Shown here: piece after piece, positions 1 through 8,316 of the stretch | Position numbering within the stretch: the first letter of the stretch is position 1 | Layout: each line of letters opens with the position of its first letter | From: PRS1 sp965250265 | GTDB lineage: Bacteria; Bacteroidota; Bacteroidia; Flavobacteriales; Flavobacteriaceae | Reading direction: 5' to 3' | DNA length: 64,000 nucleotides | Assembly: GCA_965250265.1 (NCBI GenBank) | Contig: CBDFNO010000013.1 | Span: 124,001-188,000, forward strand | The notes under the pieces: model-generated | The model's input: the letters and a program-made list of their open reading frames with translations, nothing else | What the model was told of the DNA's origin: nothing | Databases searched by the model: none | Position numbers and translations under genes: made by a program

Positions 1-544
1 ATTTTACATTTTTTATAGGTGTATAAATAGAATCTGTAAAAATTGTACCTAATGGTGCTGTAGACTTTTTATTTTCTTCAGCAGGAACGTATCCTCTACC
101 TTTTTCGATAGAAATTTCCATGTTAATACTTACTTTAGGATCTAAATTACAGATAACTAGATCTGAATTTAATACTTGAAATCCTGAAATAAATTTCTGA
201 AAATCTCCAGCAGTTATTTGTTCTTGACCAGAAATTGAAATTGAAACCGATTCGTTATCAACTTCGTCTATTTGACGTTTAAACCGAATTTGTTTAAGGT
301 TAAGTATCATTTCTGTAACATCCTCAACTACTCCTGTAATTGTAGAAAATTCATGTTCTACACCTTCAATCCTAACTGATGTAATTGCAAACCCTTCTAA
401 AGAAGATAATAAAACTCTTCTTAAAGCATTTCCAACGGTTAAGCCATAACCTGGCTCTAAAGGTCTAAACTCGAATTTGCCTTCAAAATCAGTTGAATCT
501 ATTAAGATTACTTTATCGGGCTTTTGAAAATTTAATATTGCCAT
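1..544 (-). CDS. rpoA: RNA polymerase alpha subunit (C-terminal part cut off by window edge)
   Basis: The first 181 codons of the alpha subunit are present; the rest lies beyond position 1. The N-terminus (MAILNFQKPDKV) and the alpha-NTD motif GNALRRVLLSSLEG, which forms the dimerisation helix region, are clear. The alpha-NTD scaffolds assembly of beta and beta' and the missing alpha-CTD would bind promoter DNA and activators. It is the last gene visible in the minus-strand ribosomal operon, 20 nt after rpsD, which is the usual place; rplQ is expected next. Start is the ATG at 544; the leader is A/T rich with no Shine-Dalgarno. Confidence 0.97.
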   Translation of the reverse strand, partial: MAILNFQKPDKVILIDSTDFEGKFEFRPLEPGYGLTVGNALRRVLLSSLEGFAITSVRIEGVEHEFSTITGVVEDVTEMILNLKQIRFKRQIDEVDNESVSISISGQEQITAGDFQKFISGFQVLNSDLVICNLDPKVSINMEISIEKGRGYVPAEENKKSTAPLGTIFTDSIYTPIKNVK

Positions 545-564
545 ATTGCTTATTGTATCAGTTA

Positions 565-1170
565 TTATTTAGAATATAATTCGACGATGAATTGCTCATT
601 AATGTTTTCAGGAATTTGAATTCTTGCTGGAATGGATACATAAGTTCCTTCTTTAGTCTCATTGTTCCAAGTAATCCATTCGTAAACATGACTTGAATTA
701 GAAAGTGATCTTTCTACAGATTCAAGTGATTTAGATTTTTCTCTTACAGCAACGACATCTCCAGCTTTTAATGAATAAGAAGGAATGTTTACCAATTTTC
801 CATTTACAGTAATATGTCTGTGAGAAACGAGTTGTCTTGCTCCACTCCGTGAAGGAGAAATACCCATTCTATACACAACGTTATCTAATCTAGATTCACA
901 TAATTGTAACAACACTTCACCTGTAATTCCGGTAGAGGCTGTCGCTTTCTTAAACAGGTTTCTAAATTGACGTTCTAAAATACCATATGTGTATTTTGCT
1001 TTTTGCTTTTCCATTAACTGGATAGCATATTCAGATTTTTTTCCACGTCTTCTTGTGTTTCCGTGTTGACCTGGAGGATAATTTCTTTTTTCAAAAGATT
1101 TATCTTCTCCAAAAATAGCTTCTCCGAATTTACGAGCTATTTTAGTTTTAGGACCAGTATATCTTGCCAT
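565..1170 (-). CDS. rpsD: 30S ribosomal protein S4 (uS4)
   Basis: 201 aa, normal length for the family. S4 nucleates 16S rRNA 5'-domain assembly. The N-terminal half carries the basic segment PPGQHGNTRRRGKKSEY, and the S4 RNA-binding fold follows from about residue 90 (ESRLDNVVYRMG ... HITVNGKLVNIPSY). The N-terminus lacks the cysteine cluster of zinc-binding S4 proteins, so this is the zinc-independent form. It lies between rpsK (85 nt upstream in transcription) and rpoA, the standard alpha-operon order. Confidence 0.98.
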   Translation of the reverse strand: MARYTGPKTKIARKFGEAIFGEDKSFEKRNYPPGQHGNTRRRGKKSEYAIQLMEKQKAKYTYGILERQFRNLFKKATASTGITGEVLLQLCESRLDNVVYRMGISPSRSGARQLVSHRHITVNGKLVNIPSYSLKAGDVVAVREKSKSLESVERSLSNSSHVYEWITWNNETKEGTYVSIPARIQIPENINEQFIVELYSK

Positions 1171-1255
1171 TTTAAATTTGTTATGAGAGTGATTTTGAAT
1201 TAAGGTCTTATACTTATCCTTCGAAAATCTTCAATCTCTCGTTTATACTTATTAA

Positions 1256-1639
1256 TTAAACTCTTCTACGTTTTGGAGGTCTACATCCATTATGTGGCGT
1301 TGGTGTTACATCTATAATTTCTGTAACTTCAATACCTCCATTATGAATAGATCTAATAGCAGATTCTCTACCATTACCAGGACCTTTTACGTACACTTTT
1401 ACTTTCTTTAAACCTGCTTCTTTAGCTACTTCTAAAGCATCTTCAGCAGCTAACTGAGCAGCATAAGGTGTGTTCTTTTTAGAACCTCTAAATCCCATTT
1501 TACCTGCTGAAGACCATGAAATCACATCGCCTTTTTTATTGGTAAGTGAAATAATAATATTATTAAAAGAAGCTGTAATGTGTGCTTCTCCTACAGACTC
1601 TACTATTACTTTACGCTTTTTAGTACTTGACTTTGCCAT
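1256..1639 (-). CDS. rpsK: 30S ribosomal protein S11 (uS11)
   Basis: 127 aa. S11 lines the mRNA exit/platform region of the 30S subunit together with S7. Recognised by the conserved core (AEDALEVAKEAGLKKVKVYVKGPGNGRE in parts) and the classic C-terminus NGCRPPKRRRV. It follows rpsM with an 11-nt gap and precedes rpsD, as in other bacterial alpha operons. ATG start at 1639. Confidence 0.98.
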   Translation of the reverse strand: MAKSSTKKRKVIVESVGEAHITASFNNIIISLTNKKGDVISWSSAGKMGFRGSKKNTPYAAQLAAEDALEVAKEAGLKKVKVYVKGPGNGRESAIRSIHNGGIEVTEIIDVTPTPHNGCRPPKRRRV

Positions 1640-1650
1640 ATTACTAATTA

Positions 1651-2025
1651 TTATTTAGTTACTTTTTTCTTATTAGCAACTGTTTTTCTTCTACCTTTTC
1701 TTGTTCTGGAGTTGTTTTTTGTACGCTGACCTCTCAACGGAAGTCCAGTTCTATGACGAATTCCTCTATAACAACCAATGTCCATTAATCGCTTAATGTT
1801 TATTTGTGTTTCTGAACGTAATTCACCTTCAATAGTGTAAGTTCCTACAGCTTCACGAATTTTACTGATATCTTCATCAGTCCAATCAGAAACTTTCGTG
1901 CTTTCATCTACTTTAGCTGTGTCTAATATTTGTTTTGCTCTACTTCTACCTACTCCGTAGATATAAGTTAAAGAAATAACTCCTCTTTTTTGTTTTGGTA
2001 TGTCTACACCTGCAATTCTTGCCAT
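1651..2025 (-). CDS. rpsM: 30S ribosomal protein S13 (uS13)
   Basis: 124 aa. S13 sits in the 30S head and forms intersubunit bridges and P-site tRNA contacts. The start MARIAGVDIPKQKR, the helix-turn-helix-like YGVGRSRAKQIL and the basic C-terminal tail RGIRHRTGLPLRGQRTKNN are diagnostic. Only 2 nt separate it from the rpmJ stop, implying translational coupling. Confidence 0.98.
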   Translation of the reverse strand: MARIAGVDIPKQKRGVISLTYIYGVGRSRAKQILDTAKVDESTKVSDWTDEDISKIREAVGTYTIEGELRSETQINIKRLMDIGCYRGIRHRTGLPLRGQRTKNNSRTRKGRRKTVANKKKVTK

Positions 2026-2027
2026 AA

Positions 2028-2144
2028 TTATCCTTGTCTTTGTTTGAATCTAGGATTCTTTTTGTTGATTACGTAAAGTGTCCCTTTTCTGCGCACAATT
2101 TTACAATCTGCACTTCTCTTTTTTACTGATGCTCTTACTTTCAT
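2028..2144 (-). CDS. rpmJ: 50S ribosomal protein L36 (bL36), zinc-independent form
   Basis: A 38-codon gene between infA and rpsM. The product runs MKVRASVKKRSADCK ... NKKNPRFKQRQG, ending in TAA at 2028-2030. L36 is a small 23S rRNA-binding protein of the 50S subunit. The classical form binds zinc with three Cys and one His; here only Cys14 remains and the C-terminal ligands are absent, so it is a C-minus form. One base separates its start from the infA stop. Confidence 0.96.
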   Translation of the reverse strand: MKVRASVKKRSADCKIVRRKGTLYVINKKNPRFKQRQG

Positions 2145-2145
2145 C

Positions 2146-2361
2146 TTAGTATCTATAAGTTATTCTAGCCTTAGTTAAATCGTAAGGACTCATTTCTAAT
2201 TTTACTTTATCTCCTGGCAAAAGTTTTATATAATGCATACGCATTTTTCCAGAAATATGTGAAGTCACAATGTGACCATTTTCTAATTCAACACGAAACA
2301 TAGCATTCGATAATGCTTCTATGATGGTTCCGTCTTGTTCTATTGCTGCTTGCTTTGCCAT
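2146..2361 (-). CDS. infA: Translation initiation factor IF-1
   Basis: 71 aa, normal length, a single S1-like OB fold. IF-1 occupies the A site during initiation and supports IF-2 and IF-3. Conserved IF-1 features include ENGHIVTSHISGKMRMHYIKLLPGD and the C-terminal DLTKARITYRY. It lies 13 nt after secY and 1 nt before rpmJ, the typical gene order at the spc/alpha junction. Confidence 0.97.
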   Translation of the reverse strand: MAKQAAIEQDGTIIEALSNAMFRVELENGHIVTSHISGKMRMHYIKLLPGDKVKLEMSPYDLTKARITYRY

Positions 2362-2374
2362 TTTATATTAAAAC

Positions 2375-3724
2375 TTATATTGCTTTTCTGTTTTTACCTG
2401 TTTTCATCAATCCATCATAATGCTTATTTAGCAAGTATGAATTTACTTGTTGCATAGTATCGATTGCAACTCCAACCATAATTAATAATGAAGTTCCACC
2501 AAAAAACAATGCCCATCCTGATTGAACATTCATTAATTTTACAATAAATGCAGGAAACACCGCAATTAATGCTAAAAATATAGAACCTGGTAAGGTTATT
2601 TGAGACATTATTTTATCTAAATACTCAGAAGTTTCAGAACCCGGACGTATGCCAGGAATAAATCCTCCACTACGTTTTAAATCGTCTGCCATTTTATTAG
2701 TAGGTACTGTAATTGCAGTATAAAAATATGTAAATACTATAATTAATAGTCCAAATGTTACATTATACCATAAACCAAAAATATCAGAAAACTGTGCTTG
2801 TAACCACTGCCCAGCTCCAGAATCTTTCATAAAATCCATTCCTCCAATTAATCCAGGTACAAACATAATTGCTTGAGCAAAGATAATTGGCATTACTCCT
2901 GATGCATTTAATTTTAATGGGATATATTGTCTCGATCCAAATACATTTTTTTCGTAGCCACCAGAAGCTGTTCGTCTAGCATATTGTACAGCAATTTTTC
3001 TTACAGCCATCACTAACAATACAGACAATAAAATGATTACTAACCAAATTACAAGTTCAATTAAGATCATGATTAATCCTCCATTAGATTCTGTCACTCT
3101 TGCTGCCCATTCTTGAACAAATGATTGTGGTAACGATGCAATAATTCCAACCATAATTAATATTGAAATACCATTACCAACACCTTTATCTGTAATCTTT
3201 TCACCCAACCACATCGCAAAGATACAGCCTGTTACTAAAATGACAATAGATGAAAAATAGAATATACCTCCTTGACCTAGTAAAAATGCTGATTCAGGAA
3301 CACCCAAAGCTGGTAAGCTTACCAAATATCCAGGTGCCTGTACCAGACATATTGCTATAGTCAACCATCGTGTAATTTGAGTAATTTTCTTTTGACCACT
3401 TGCTCCTTCTTTCTGTAACTTTTGTAAATAAGGAATAGCAATTCCCATTAACTGAACTACAATAGACGCTGAAATGTAAGGCATAATACCTAAGGCAAAC
3501 ACTGAAGCTTTTGATAAGGCACCACCAGTAAACATATCTAATATAGTTTTAAGTCCACCTCCGCCAAATCCTTGAGAAAAAGCTCCCAACTGACCCGCGT
3601 CAATACCTGGCAACGTTACTTGAGCTCCAAAACGATACACTAAAAGCATTCCTAAAGTTAGAATGATTCTATCTTTGAGTTCCGTTATTCTCCAAACATT
3701 TTTTATAGATTCTATAATCTTCAT
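2375..3724 (-). CDS. secY: Preprotein translocase subunit SecY
   Basis: 449 aa, about ten hydrophobic membrane-spanning segments, the channel subunit of the SecYEG translocon in the inner membrane. The N-terminus (MKIIESIKNVWRITELKDRI) and the first-helix motif YRFGAQVTLPGID match the family. The large cytosolic loop after the sixth segment (RRTASGGYEKNVFG) and the late loop containing IRPGSETSEYLDKIMSQITLPG, used for ribosome/SecA contact, are present. It sits between rplO and infA in the spc part of the operon, so Sec capacity is co-expressed with ribosomes. Confidence 0.98.
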   Translation of the reverse strand: MKIIESIKNVWRITELKDRIILTLGMLLVYRFGAQVTLPGIDAGQLGAFSQGFGGGGLKTILDMFTGGALSKASVFALGIMPYISASIVVQLMGIAIPYLQKLQKEGASGQKKITQITRWLTIAICLVQAPGYLVSLPALGVPESAFLLGQGGIFYFSSIVILVTGCIFAMWLGEKITDKGVGNGISILIMVGIIASLPQSFVQEWAARVTESNGGLIMILIELVIWLVIILLSVLLVMAVRKIAVQYARRTASGGYEKNVFGSRQYIPLKLNASGVMPIIFAQAIMFVPGLIGGMDFMKDSGAGQWLQAQFSDIFGLWYNVTFGLLIIVFTYFYTAITVPTNKMADDLKRSGGFIPGIRPGSETSEYLDKIMSQITLPGSIFLALIAVFPAFIVKLMNVQSGWALFFGGTSLLIMVGVAIDTMQQVNSYLLNKHYDGLMKTGKNRKAI

Positions 3725-3738
3725 TGTCTAATTGGTTC

Positions 3739-4191
3739 TTATAACGTTACGGCTTCTCCTCCTGAAGCTTCTATAGCAGCTTTTGCAGAAGCAGTAAATT
3801 TATGAGCGTATACTTTTAATTTAGATTTTAATTCGCCTCTTCCCAATATTTTAACCAGTTCATTTTTACCAGCTAAACGAAAAGCAATCATTGTTTCTAA
3901 ATCTATGATGCCTTTTATTTTCTTATCATCAACCATTTCTTGTAAAGTATCCAAATTAATTCCTTGGTATTCTTTACGGTTAATATTAGTAAAACCAAAT
4001 TTAGGTACACGTCTTTGAAGTGGCATTTGACCACCTTCAAAACCTAATTTCCTTGAATAACCAGATCTAGATTTTGCTCCTTTATGTCCTCTTGTAGAAG
4101 TACCGCCTTTTCCAGACCCTTGCCCTCTACCAATTCTTTTACTATTATTGTTAACTGATCCTTCAGCAGGTTTTAAATTACTTAAATCCAT
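3739..4191 (-). CDS. rplO: 50S ribosomal protein L15 (uL15)
   Basis: 150 aa. The N-terminus has the glycine/arginine-rich rRNA-penetrating tail (KRIGRGQGSGKGGTSTRGHKG) and the globular domain follows (GFEGGQMPLQRRVPKFGF). L15 is a late-assembly 50S protein that contacts many 23S rRNA domains. It precedes secY by 14 nt and follows rpmD by 12 nt. Confidence 0.98.
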   Translation of the reverse strand: MDLSNLKPAEGSVNNNSKRIGRGQGSGKGGTSTRGHKGAKSRSGYSRKLGFEGGQMPLQRRVPKFGFTNINRKEYQGINLDTLQEMVDDKKIKGIIDLETMIAFRLAGKNELVKILGRGELKSKLKVYAHKFTASAKAAIEASGGEAVTL

Positions 4192-4203
4192 TTTCCAGTG
4201 TTT

Positions 4204-4383
4204 TTAAGCTTCTTCTACAGAAACTAAATGTTTTACTTTATTAACCATACCAAGAATATTTGGAGTGGCATCGTGTTCAACTGTTTGACCAATCTTTCTT
4301 AAACCAAGAGCTTCAAGAGTTCTTTTTTGTCTTAATGAACGATTAATCGCACTTTTTTGTTTTGTTACTTTAATCTTAGCCAT
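4204..4383 (-). CDS. rpmD: 50S ribosomal protein L30 (uL30)
   Basis: A 59-codon gene between rpsE and rplO. Translation gives MAKIKVTKQKSAINRS ... LEALGLRKIGQTVEHDATP ... GMVNKVKHLVSVEEA, then TAA at 4204-4206. The motif LGLRKIGQ and the length are typical of bacterial L30, a small 50S surface protein. Gene order rpsE-rpmD-rplO supports the call. Confidence 0.96.
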   Translation of the reverse strand: MAKIKVTKQKSAINRSLRQKRTLEALGLRKIGQTVEHDATPNILGMVNKVKHLVSVEEA

Positions 4384-4394
4384 TTTATCCCTAA

Positions 4395-4919
4395 TTATCC
4401 GTTAAAAACTTTTTCAAGAGAAACACCTCTTTCTTTAGCTATTTTTCTTGCATCTCTTATTTGTAATAAAGCATCAAATGTTGCTTTTACAACATTATGA
4501 GGATTCGAAGAGCCTTGAGATTTTGATAATACATCATGTACGCCAACTGCTTCTAAAACTGTTCGTACAGCTCCACCAGCAATAACTCCTGTACCAGGGG
4601 CAGCAGGAATAATATTTACTCTTGCTCCACCATATTTTCCTTTTTGCGCATGTGGTAACGTCCCTTTAACAAGTGGAATACGAACTAAATTTTTCTTAGC
4701 ATCTTCAATTGCTTTAGCAATAGCACTAGCCACATCTTTAGATTTTCCTAAACCTTGGCCAACTACTCCTGCTTCATCACCAACTACTACAATTGCTGAA
4801 AAACCAAATGCTCTACCTCCTTTTGTTACTTTTGTAACTCTTTGTACACCAACCAAACGATCTTTAAGATCTAATCCACTTGGTTTTACTAATTCTGCGC
4901 TTTTGTATTTATGATACAT
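4395..4919 (-). CDS. rpsE: 30S ribosomal protein S5 (uS5)
   Basis: 174 aa. S5 is at the mRNA entry site and takes part in decoding fidelity with S4 and S12. The N-terminal dsRBD-like domain (LVGVQRVTKVTKGGRAFGFSAIVVVGD) is followed by the alpha/beta domain with GKYGGARVNIIPAAPGTGVIAGG. Both the spectinomycin-loop region and the C-terminal helix look intact. Gap to rplR is 7 nt. Confidence 0.98.
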   Translation of the reverse strand: MYHKYKSAELVKPSGLDLKDRLVGVQRVTKVTKGGRAFGFSAIVVVGDEAGVVGQGLGKSKDVASAIAKAIEDAKKNLVRIPLVKGTLPHAQKGKYGGARVNIIPAAPGTGVIAGGAVRTVLEAVGVHDVLSKSQGSSNPHNVVKATFDALLQIRDARKIAKERGVSLEKVFNG

Positions 4920-4926
4920 AATTATA

Positions 4927-5283
4927 TTAGAATTTAAGTCCTGCTTCTCTAGCTCCTTCAGCTAACGATTTTACTCTACCATGGTATAGATATCCACCTC
5001 TATCAAAAGAGATGTTTTCTATACCAGCCTTTATAGCTTTTTCAGCAACTGATTTACCTACTAAAGTGGCTACTTCTGTTTTAGTTCCTTTAGCAGAACT
5101 AATTTCTTTATCTCTTGAGGATGCTGCACTGATAGTTTTGCCAGTTACATCATCAACAATTTGAGCATAAATTTCTTTATTACTTCTAAAAACAGATAAT
5201 CTTGGTTTAGATTGAGTACCAGAGACTATTTTACGTATTCTGTTTTTAATTCTTTGTCTTCTTTCGGTCTTTGTTAATGCCAT
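4927..5283 (-). CDS. rplR: 50S ribosomal protein L18 (uL18)
   Basis: 118 aa. L18 binds 5S rRNA together with L5 and attaches it to the central protuberance. The basic N-terminal tail (TKTERRQRIKNRIRKIVSG), RPRLSV-like segment (KPRLSVFRSNKEIYAQIVDD) and C-terminal FDRGGYLYHGRVKSLAEGAREAGLKF in parts are family hallmarks. Located between rplF and rpsE. Confidence 0.98.
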   Translation of the reverse strand: MALTKTERRQRIKNRIRKIVSGTQSKPRLSVFRSNKEIYAQIVDDVTGKTISAASSRDKEISSAKGTKTEVATLVGKSVAEKAIKAGIENISFDRGGYLYHGRVKSLAEGAREAGLKF

Positions 5284-5294
5284 GACTTTATTTA

Positions 5295-5837
5295 TTAAGC
5301 GGTTTTACCAGCTTTTCTTCTTAATTGCTCACCAACAAACTTAATTCCTTTCCCTTTGTAAGGTTCTGGTTTACGGAATGAACGAATCTTTGCCGCTACT
5401 TGTCCTACAAGTTGTTTATCGTGAGAGGTTAATTTTATAACAGGATTCTTTCCTTTTTCTGAAATTGTTTCAATCTTAACTTCTGGAGCTATATTTAAAA
5501 CAATATTATGTGAAAATCCTAAAGCTAAATCTAGTTTTTGTCCTTGATTCTTAGCTCTATATCCTACTCCTACTAATTCTAATTCTTTAGTATATCCTTT
5601 TGAAACACCTTCAACCATATTATTAAAAAGTGATCTATATAAACCGTGTTTCGCTTTATGGTCTTTAGCTTCCGAAGAACGTTCTACCACAATATTACCA
5701 TCTTCAATTTTAACAGTTACTGCAGAAAACTCTTGAGATAATTCTCCTAACTTTCCTTTTACTGTAACAATGTTATCGTTGACATCAACTGTAACTCCTT
5801 CTGGAATTGCTACTGGGTTATTACCTATTCTTGACAT
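5295..5837 (-). CDS. rplF: 50S ribosomal protein L6 (uL6)
   Basis: 180 aa made of two duplicated alpha/beta domains. L6 lies near the sarcin-ricin loop and the factor-binding site. The start MSRIGNNPVAIPEGV and the C-terminal RKPEPYKGKGIKF signature are conserved. It lies 18 nt after rpsH and 11 nt before rplR. Confidence 0.98.
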   Translation of the reverse strand: MSRIGNNPVAIPEGVTVDVNDNIVTVKGKLGELSQEFSAVTVKIEDGNIVVERSSEAKDHKAKHGLYRSLFNNMVEGVSKGYTKELELVGVGYRAKNQGQKLDLALGFSHNIVLNIAPEVKIETISEKGKNPVIKLTSHDKQLVGQVAAKIRSFRKPEPYKGKGIKFVGEQLRRKAGKTA

Positions 5838-5855
5838 TCTTTTAATGGTCTTTAA

Positions 5856-6254
5856 TTAGTAAACGTAACACAATACTTCGCCACCAATATTTTCTCTTTG
5901 AGCTTGTTTGCCTGTCATTACTCCATGTGAAGTAGAGACAATAGCAATTCCAAGGCCATTAAGAATACGGGGCAGCTCGTTAGAACTTGCATATTTACGT
6001 AAACCTGGTTTACTTATCCTTTGGAGTTTTTTAATTACAGGCTCTTTGGTGTCTTTAGTGTATTTTAAAGCGATTTTAATCGTTCCTTGCACTAAAGAAT
6101 CATCGAACTTGTAACTTAAAATATATCCTTGGTCAAATAATATTTTTGTGATTTCTTTCTTTAAATTAGAAGCAGGAATTTCTACAACTCTGTGACCTGC
6201 GCTAACTGCGTTTCTAACTCTTGTTAAATAATCCGCGATTGGATCTGTATTCAT
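5856..6254 (-). CDS. rpsH: 30S ribosomal protein S8 (uS8)
   Basis: 132 aa. S8 binds helix 21 of 16S rRNA and in some bacteria represses the spc operon; no leader target can be judged here. The N-terminal DPIADYLTRVRNA and C-terminal GVMTGKQAQRENIGGEVLCYVY are diagnostic. The 61-nt gap to rpsN is one of the longer spacers of the operon; no gene is seen in it. Confidence 0.98.
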   Translation of the reverse strand: MNTDPIADYLTRVRNAVSAGHRVVEIPASNLKKEITKILFDQGYILSYKFDDSLVQGTIKIALKYTKDTKEPVIKKLQRISKPGLRKYASSNELPRILNGLGIAIVSTSHGVMTGKQAQRENIGGEVLCYVY

Positions 6255-6315
6255 ACTTATTAATTTGCGATTAGGGTTTTTAACTAGTTGTTAAACCTTT
6301 AATCAATTTATAATT

Positions 6316-6585
6316 TTACCAACTTGCTTTTCTTACTCCTGGAATTAATCCTTTATTAGCCATTTCACGAAACATAACACGAGAAATACCAAAATTACGC
6401 ATGTACCCTTTTGGTCTTCCTGTTAATTTGCATCTGTTATGCATACGAACAGGGGAAGCATTTTTTGGTAATTTTTGTAATGCTTCATAATCTCCAGCAT
6501 CTTTTAAAGCTTTACGTTTAGCTGCATATTTAGCTACTGTTTTAGCTCTTTTTACCTCACGGGCTTTCATTGATTCTTTAGCCAT
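6316..6585 (-). CDS. rpsN: 30S ribosomal protein S14 (uS14), zinc-independent type
   Basis: 89 aa, the longer S14 class that lacks the CxxC zinc knuckles of the 61-residue type. The C-terminal half NRCKLTGRPKGYMRNFGISR and VRKASW are typical. S14 is a late-assembling head protein. Gap to rplE is 3 nt. Confidence 0.97.
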   Translation of the reverse strand: MAKESMKAREVKRAKTVAKYAAKRKALKDAGDYEALQKLPKNASPVRMHNRCKLTGRPKGYMRNFGISRVMFREMANKGLIPGVRKASW

Positions 6586-6588
6586 ATC

Positions 6589-7140
6589 TTAATTCTTTTT
6601 AAAAGGCAATCCTAATTCGGTTAATAATGATTTTGCTTCTTTGTCTGTTTCAGCAGAAGTCACAAATGTAATATCCATTCCAGAGATTTTGTTTATCTTA
6701 TCGATATTAATCTCTGGAAAAATAATTTGTTCTGTAATTCCTAAACTGTAATTACCTCTACCATCAAAGCCACTAGCTTTAATCCCATTAAAATCTCTTA
6801 CTCGTGGTAAAGCTGATGTCACTAAACGATCTAAAAACTCAAACATTTGCTCGCCTCTTAACGTAACCTTGACTCCAATTGGCATTCCTTTACGTAATTT
6901 AAAAGATGCAACATCCTTTTTAGATATAGTAGCTATAGCTTTTTGCCCAGATATTCTTGACATTTCGTCTACAGCATGGTCTATTAACTTTTTATCTGCA
7001 ACTGCGTCACCAACTCCTCGAGATAATACTATCTTTTTAAGTTTAGGCACTTGCATTACATTTTTATATCCGAACTCTTCCTTAAGAGCAAAAACTACCT
7101 TGTCCTTGTACTCTTTTTTTAATCTTGGAATATAAACCAT
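6589..7140 (-). CDS. rplE: 50S ribosomal protein L5 (uL5)
   Basis: 183 aa. L5 binds 5S rRNA and forms bridge B1b with S13. Family features include the N-terminal RLKKEYKDKV, the GVKVTLRGEQMFEFLDRLV block and the C-terminal LLTELGLPFKKN. Start is ATG at 7140 (MVYIPRLKK). It follows rplX with a 2-nt gap. Confidence 0.98.
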   Translation of the reverse strand: MVYIPRLKKEYKDKVVFALKEEFGYKNVMQVPKLKKIVLSRGVGDAVADKKLIDHAVDEMSRISGQKAIATISKKDVASFKLRKGMPIGVKVTLRGEQMFEFLDRLVTSALPRVRDFNGIKASGFDGRGNYSLGITEQIIFPEINIDKINKISGMDITFVTSAETDKEAKSLLTELGLPFKKN

Positions 7141-7142
7141 AA

Positions 7143-7454
7143 CTATATTACTTCATTAGATTTTTTAGCAAATCTTACTTTTTTATCGCCTTCCATTCTA
7201 TATCCAACTCTAGTTGTTTCTCCTTTTGAAGTTAACAATGACAAATTAGAAATTTGAATAGCTGCTTCTTTTTCTACGATTCCTCCTTGAGGATTTTTAG
7301 CGTCTGGTTTCATATGTTTTTTAACCATATTAACACCTTCAACAATCGCCTTATTTTTGTCTTTTGATAGTTTAAGAATTTTACCTTCAGCATTTTTGTG
7401 GTCTCCAGTTATAACTCTTACTATATCTCCTGATTTTATTTTAAGCTTTCTCAT
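7143..7454 (-). CDS. rplX: 50S ribosomal protein L24 (uL24)
   Basis: 103 aa with an N-terminal KOW motif (KIKSGDIVRVITGDHKNAEGKIL in parts). L24 is one of the two assembly-initiator proteins of the 50S subunit and sits near the peptide exit. NPQGGIVEKEAAIQISNL is conserved. It lies between rplN and rplE. Confidence 0.98.
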   Translation of the reverse strand: MRKLKIKSGDIVRVITGDHKNAEGKILKLSKDKNKAIVEGVNMVKKHMKPDAKNPQGGIVEKEAAIQISNLSLLTSKGETTRVGYRMEGDKKVRFAKKSNEVI

Positions 7455-7466
7455 CTTAATTCTGTA

Positions 7467-7835
7467 TTAAAGCACCTCTGGTGCTAATGATACAATCTTC
7501 ATGAATTGTTTATCACGAAGCTCTCTTGCAACTGGTCCAAAAACACGTGTGCCTTGCATTTCTCCTGTTGGATTTAATAAAACACAAGCGTTATCATCAA
7601 ACCTAATATATGAACCATCAGGTCGTCGAACTTCTTTTTTTGTGCGAACTACAACTGCCGTTGCAATAGCCCCTTTTTTAATGCCTCCATTAGGAGTTGC
7701 ATCTTTTACAGAAACTACAATCTTATCTCCTAAAGAAGCATATCTTCTTTTAGTACCTCCCAGAACACGAATAGTTAAAACTTCTTTTGCTCCAGTATTG
7801 TCAGCTACTTTTAATCTTGATTCTTGTTGTACCAT
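7467..7835 (-). CDS. rplN: 50S ribosomal protein L14 (uL14)
   Basis: 122 aa, the exact usual length. Starts MVQQESRLKVADNTGAKE and ends in the conserved ELRDKQFMKIVSLAPEVL. L14 forms intersubunit bridges and is the docking point of RsfS. Two nucleotides separate it from rpsQ. Confidence 0.98.
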   Translation of the reverse strand: MVQQESRLKVADNTGAKEVLTIRVLGGTKRRYASLGDKIVVSVKDATPNGGIKKGAIATAVVVRTKKEVRRPDGSYIRFDDNACVLLNPTGEMQGTRVFGPVARELRDKQFMKIVSLAPEVL

Positions 7836-7837
7836 AA

Positions 7838-8095
7838 TTATTTAGCTCTTTCAATTACTTCAACTAGTCTCCAACATTTAGATTTACTTAAAGGTCTTGT
7901 CTCCATGATCTTTACAGTATCTCCAATATTACAGTCATTTGTTTCGTCGTGTGCAACATACTTCTTTGTTTTTAACACGAACTTTCCATACATAGGATGT
8001 TTTACTTTCTTAACTTCAGCAACCACAATTGATTTCTGCATTTTATTACTTGTAACAACTCCTACACGTTCTTTTCTTAAATTTCTTTTTTCCAT
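7838..8095 (-). CDS. rpsQ: 30S ribosomal protein S17 (uS17)
   Basis: 85 aa OB-fold protein that binds the 5' domain of 16S rRNA early in assembly. Conserved segments are RKERVGVVTSNKMQKSIVVA, the KKYVAHDE loop and ETRPLSKSKCWRLVEVIERA. Sits between rpmC (14 nt) and rplN (2 nt). Confidence 0.98.
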   Translation of the reverse strand: MEKRNLRKERVGVVTSNKMQKSIVVAEVKKVKHPMYGKFVLKTKKYVAHDETNDCNIGDTVKIMETRPLSKSKCWRLVEVIERAK

Positions 8096-8109
8096 CTTTC
8101 AGCAGAATA

Positions 8110-8304
8110 CTATTCTTGTATTTCTCTATTGGTTAACTCTGTTGCAATTCTAGCTACTGTACGTCTTATACCTCGTAACTGAATTGGATTTTCAAGAGGT
8201 GATATTGCATGCGCCATTTTCAGGTCTGCATAACTTTTCTTTGTCTCACCAAGTTTTTCTTGTAACTCAGCTGCAGATAGTTCTTTAATTTCTGATTGCT
8301 TCAT
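8110..8304 (-). CDS. rpmC: 50S ribosomal protein L29 (uL29)
   Basis: 64 aa, two long helices. L29 is at the polypeptide exit, next to L23, where SRP and trigger factor dock. Starts MKQSEIKELSAAELQEKL and contains the conserved NPIQLRGIRRTVARIATEL. Located between rplP and rpsQ as usual. Confidence 0.97.
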   Translation of the reverse strand: MKQSEIKELSAAELQEKLGETKKSYADLKMAHAISPLENPIQLRGIRRTVARIATELTNREIQE

Positions 8305-8316
8305 AATATTCTTTTA

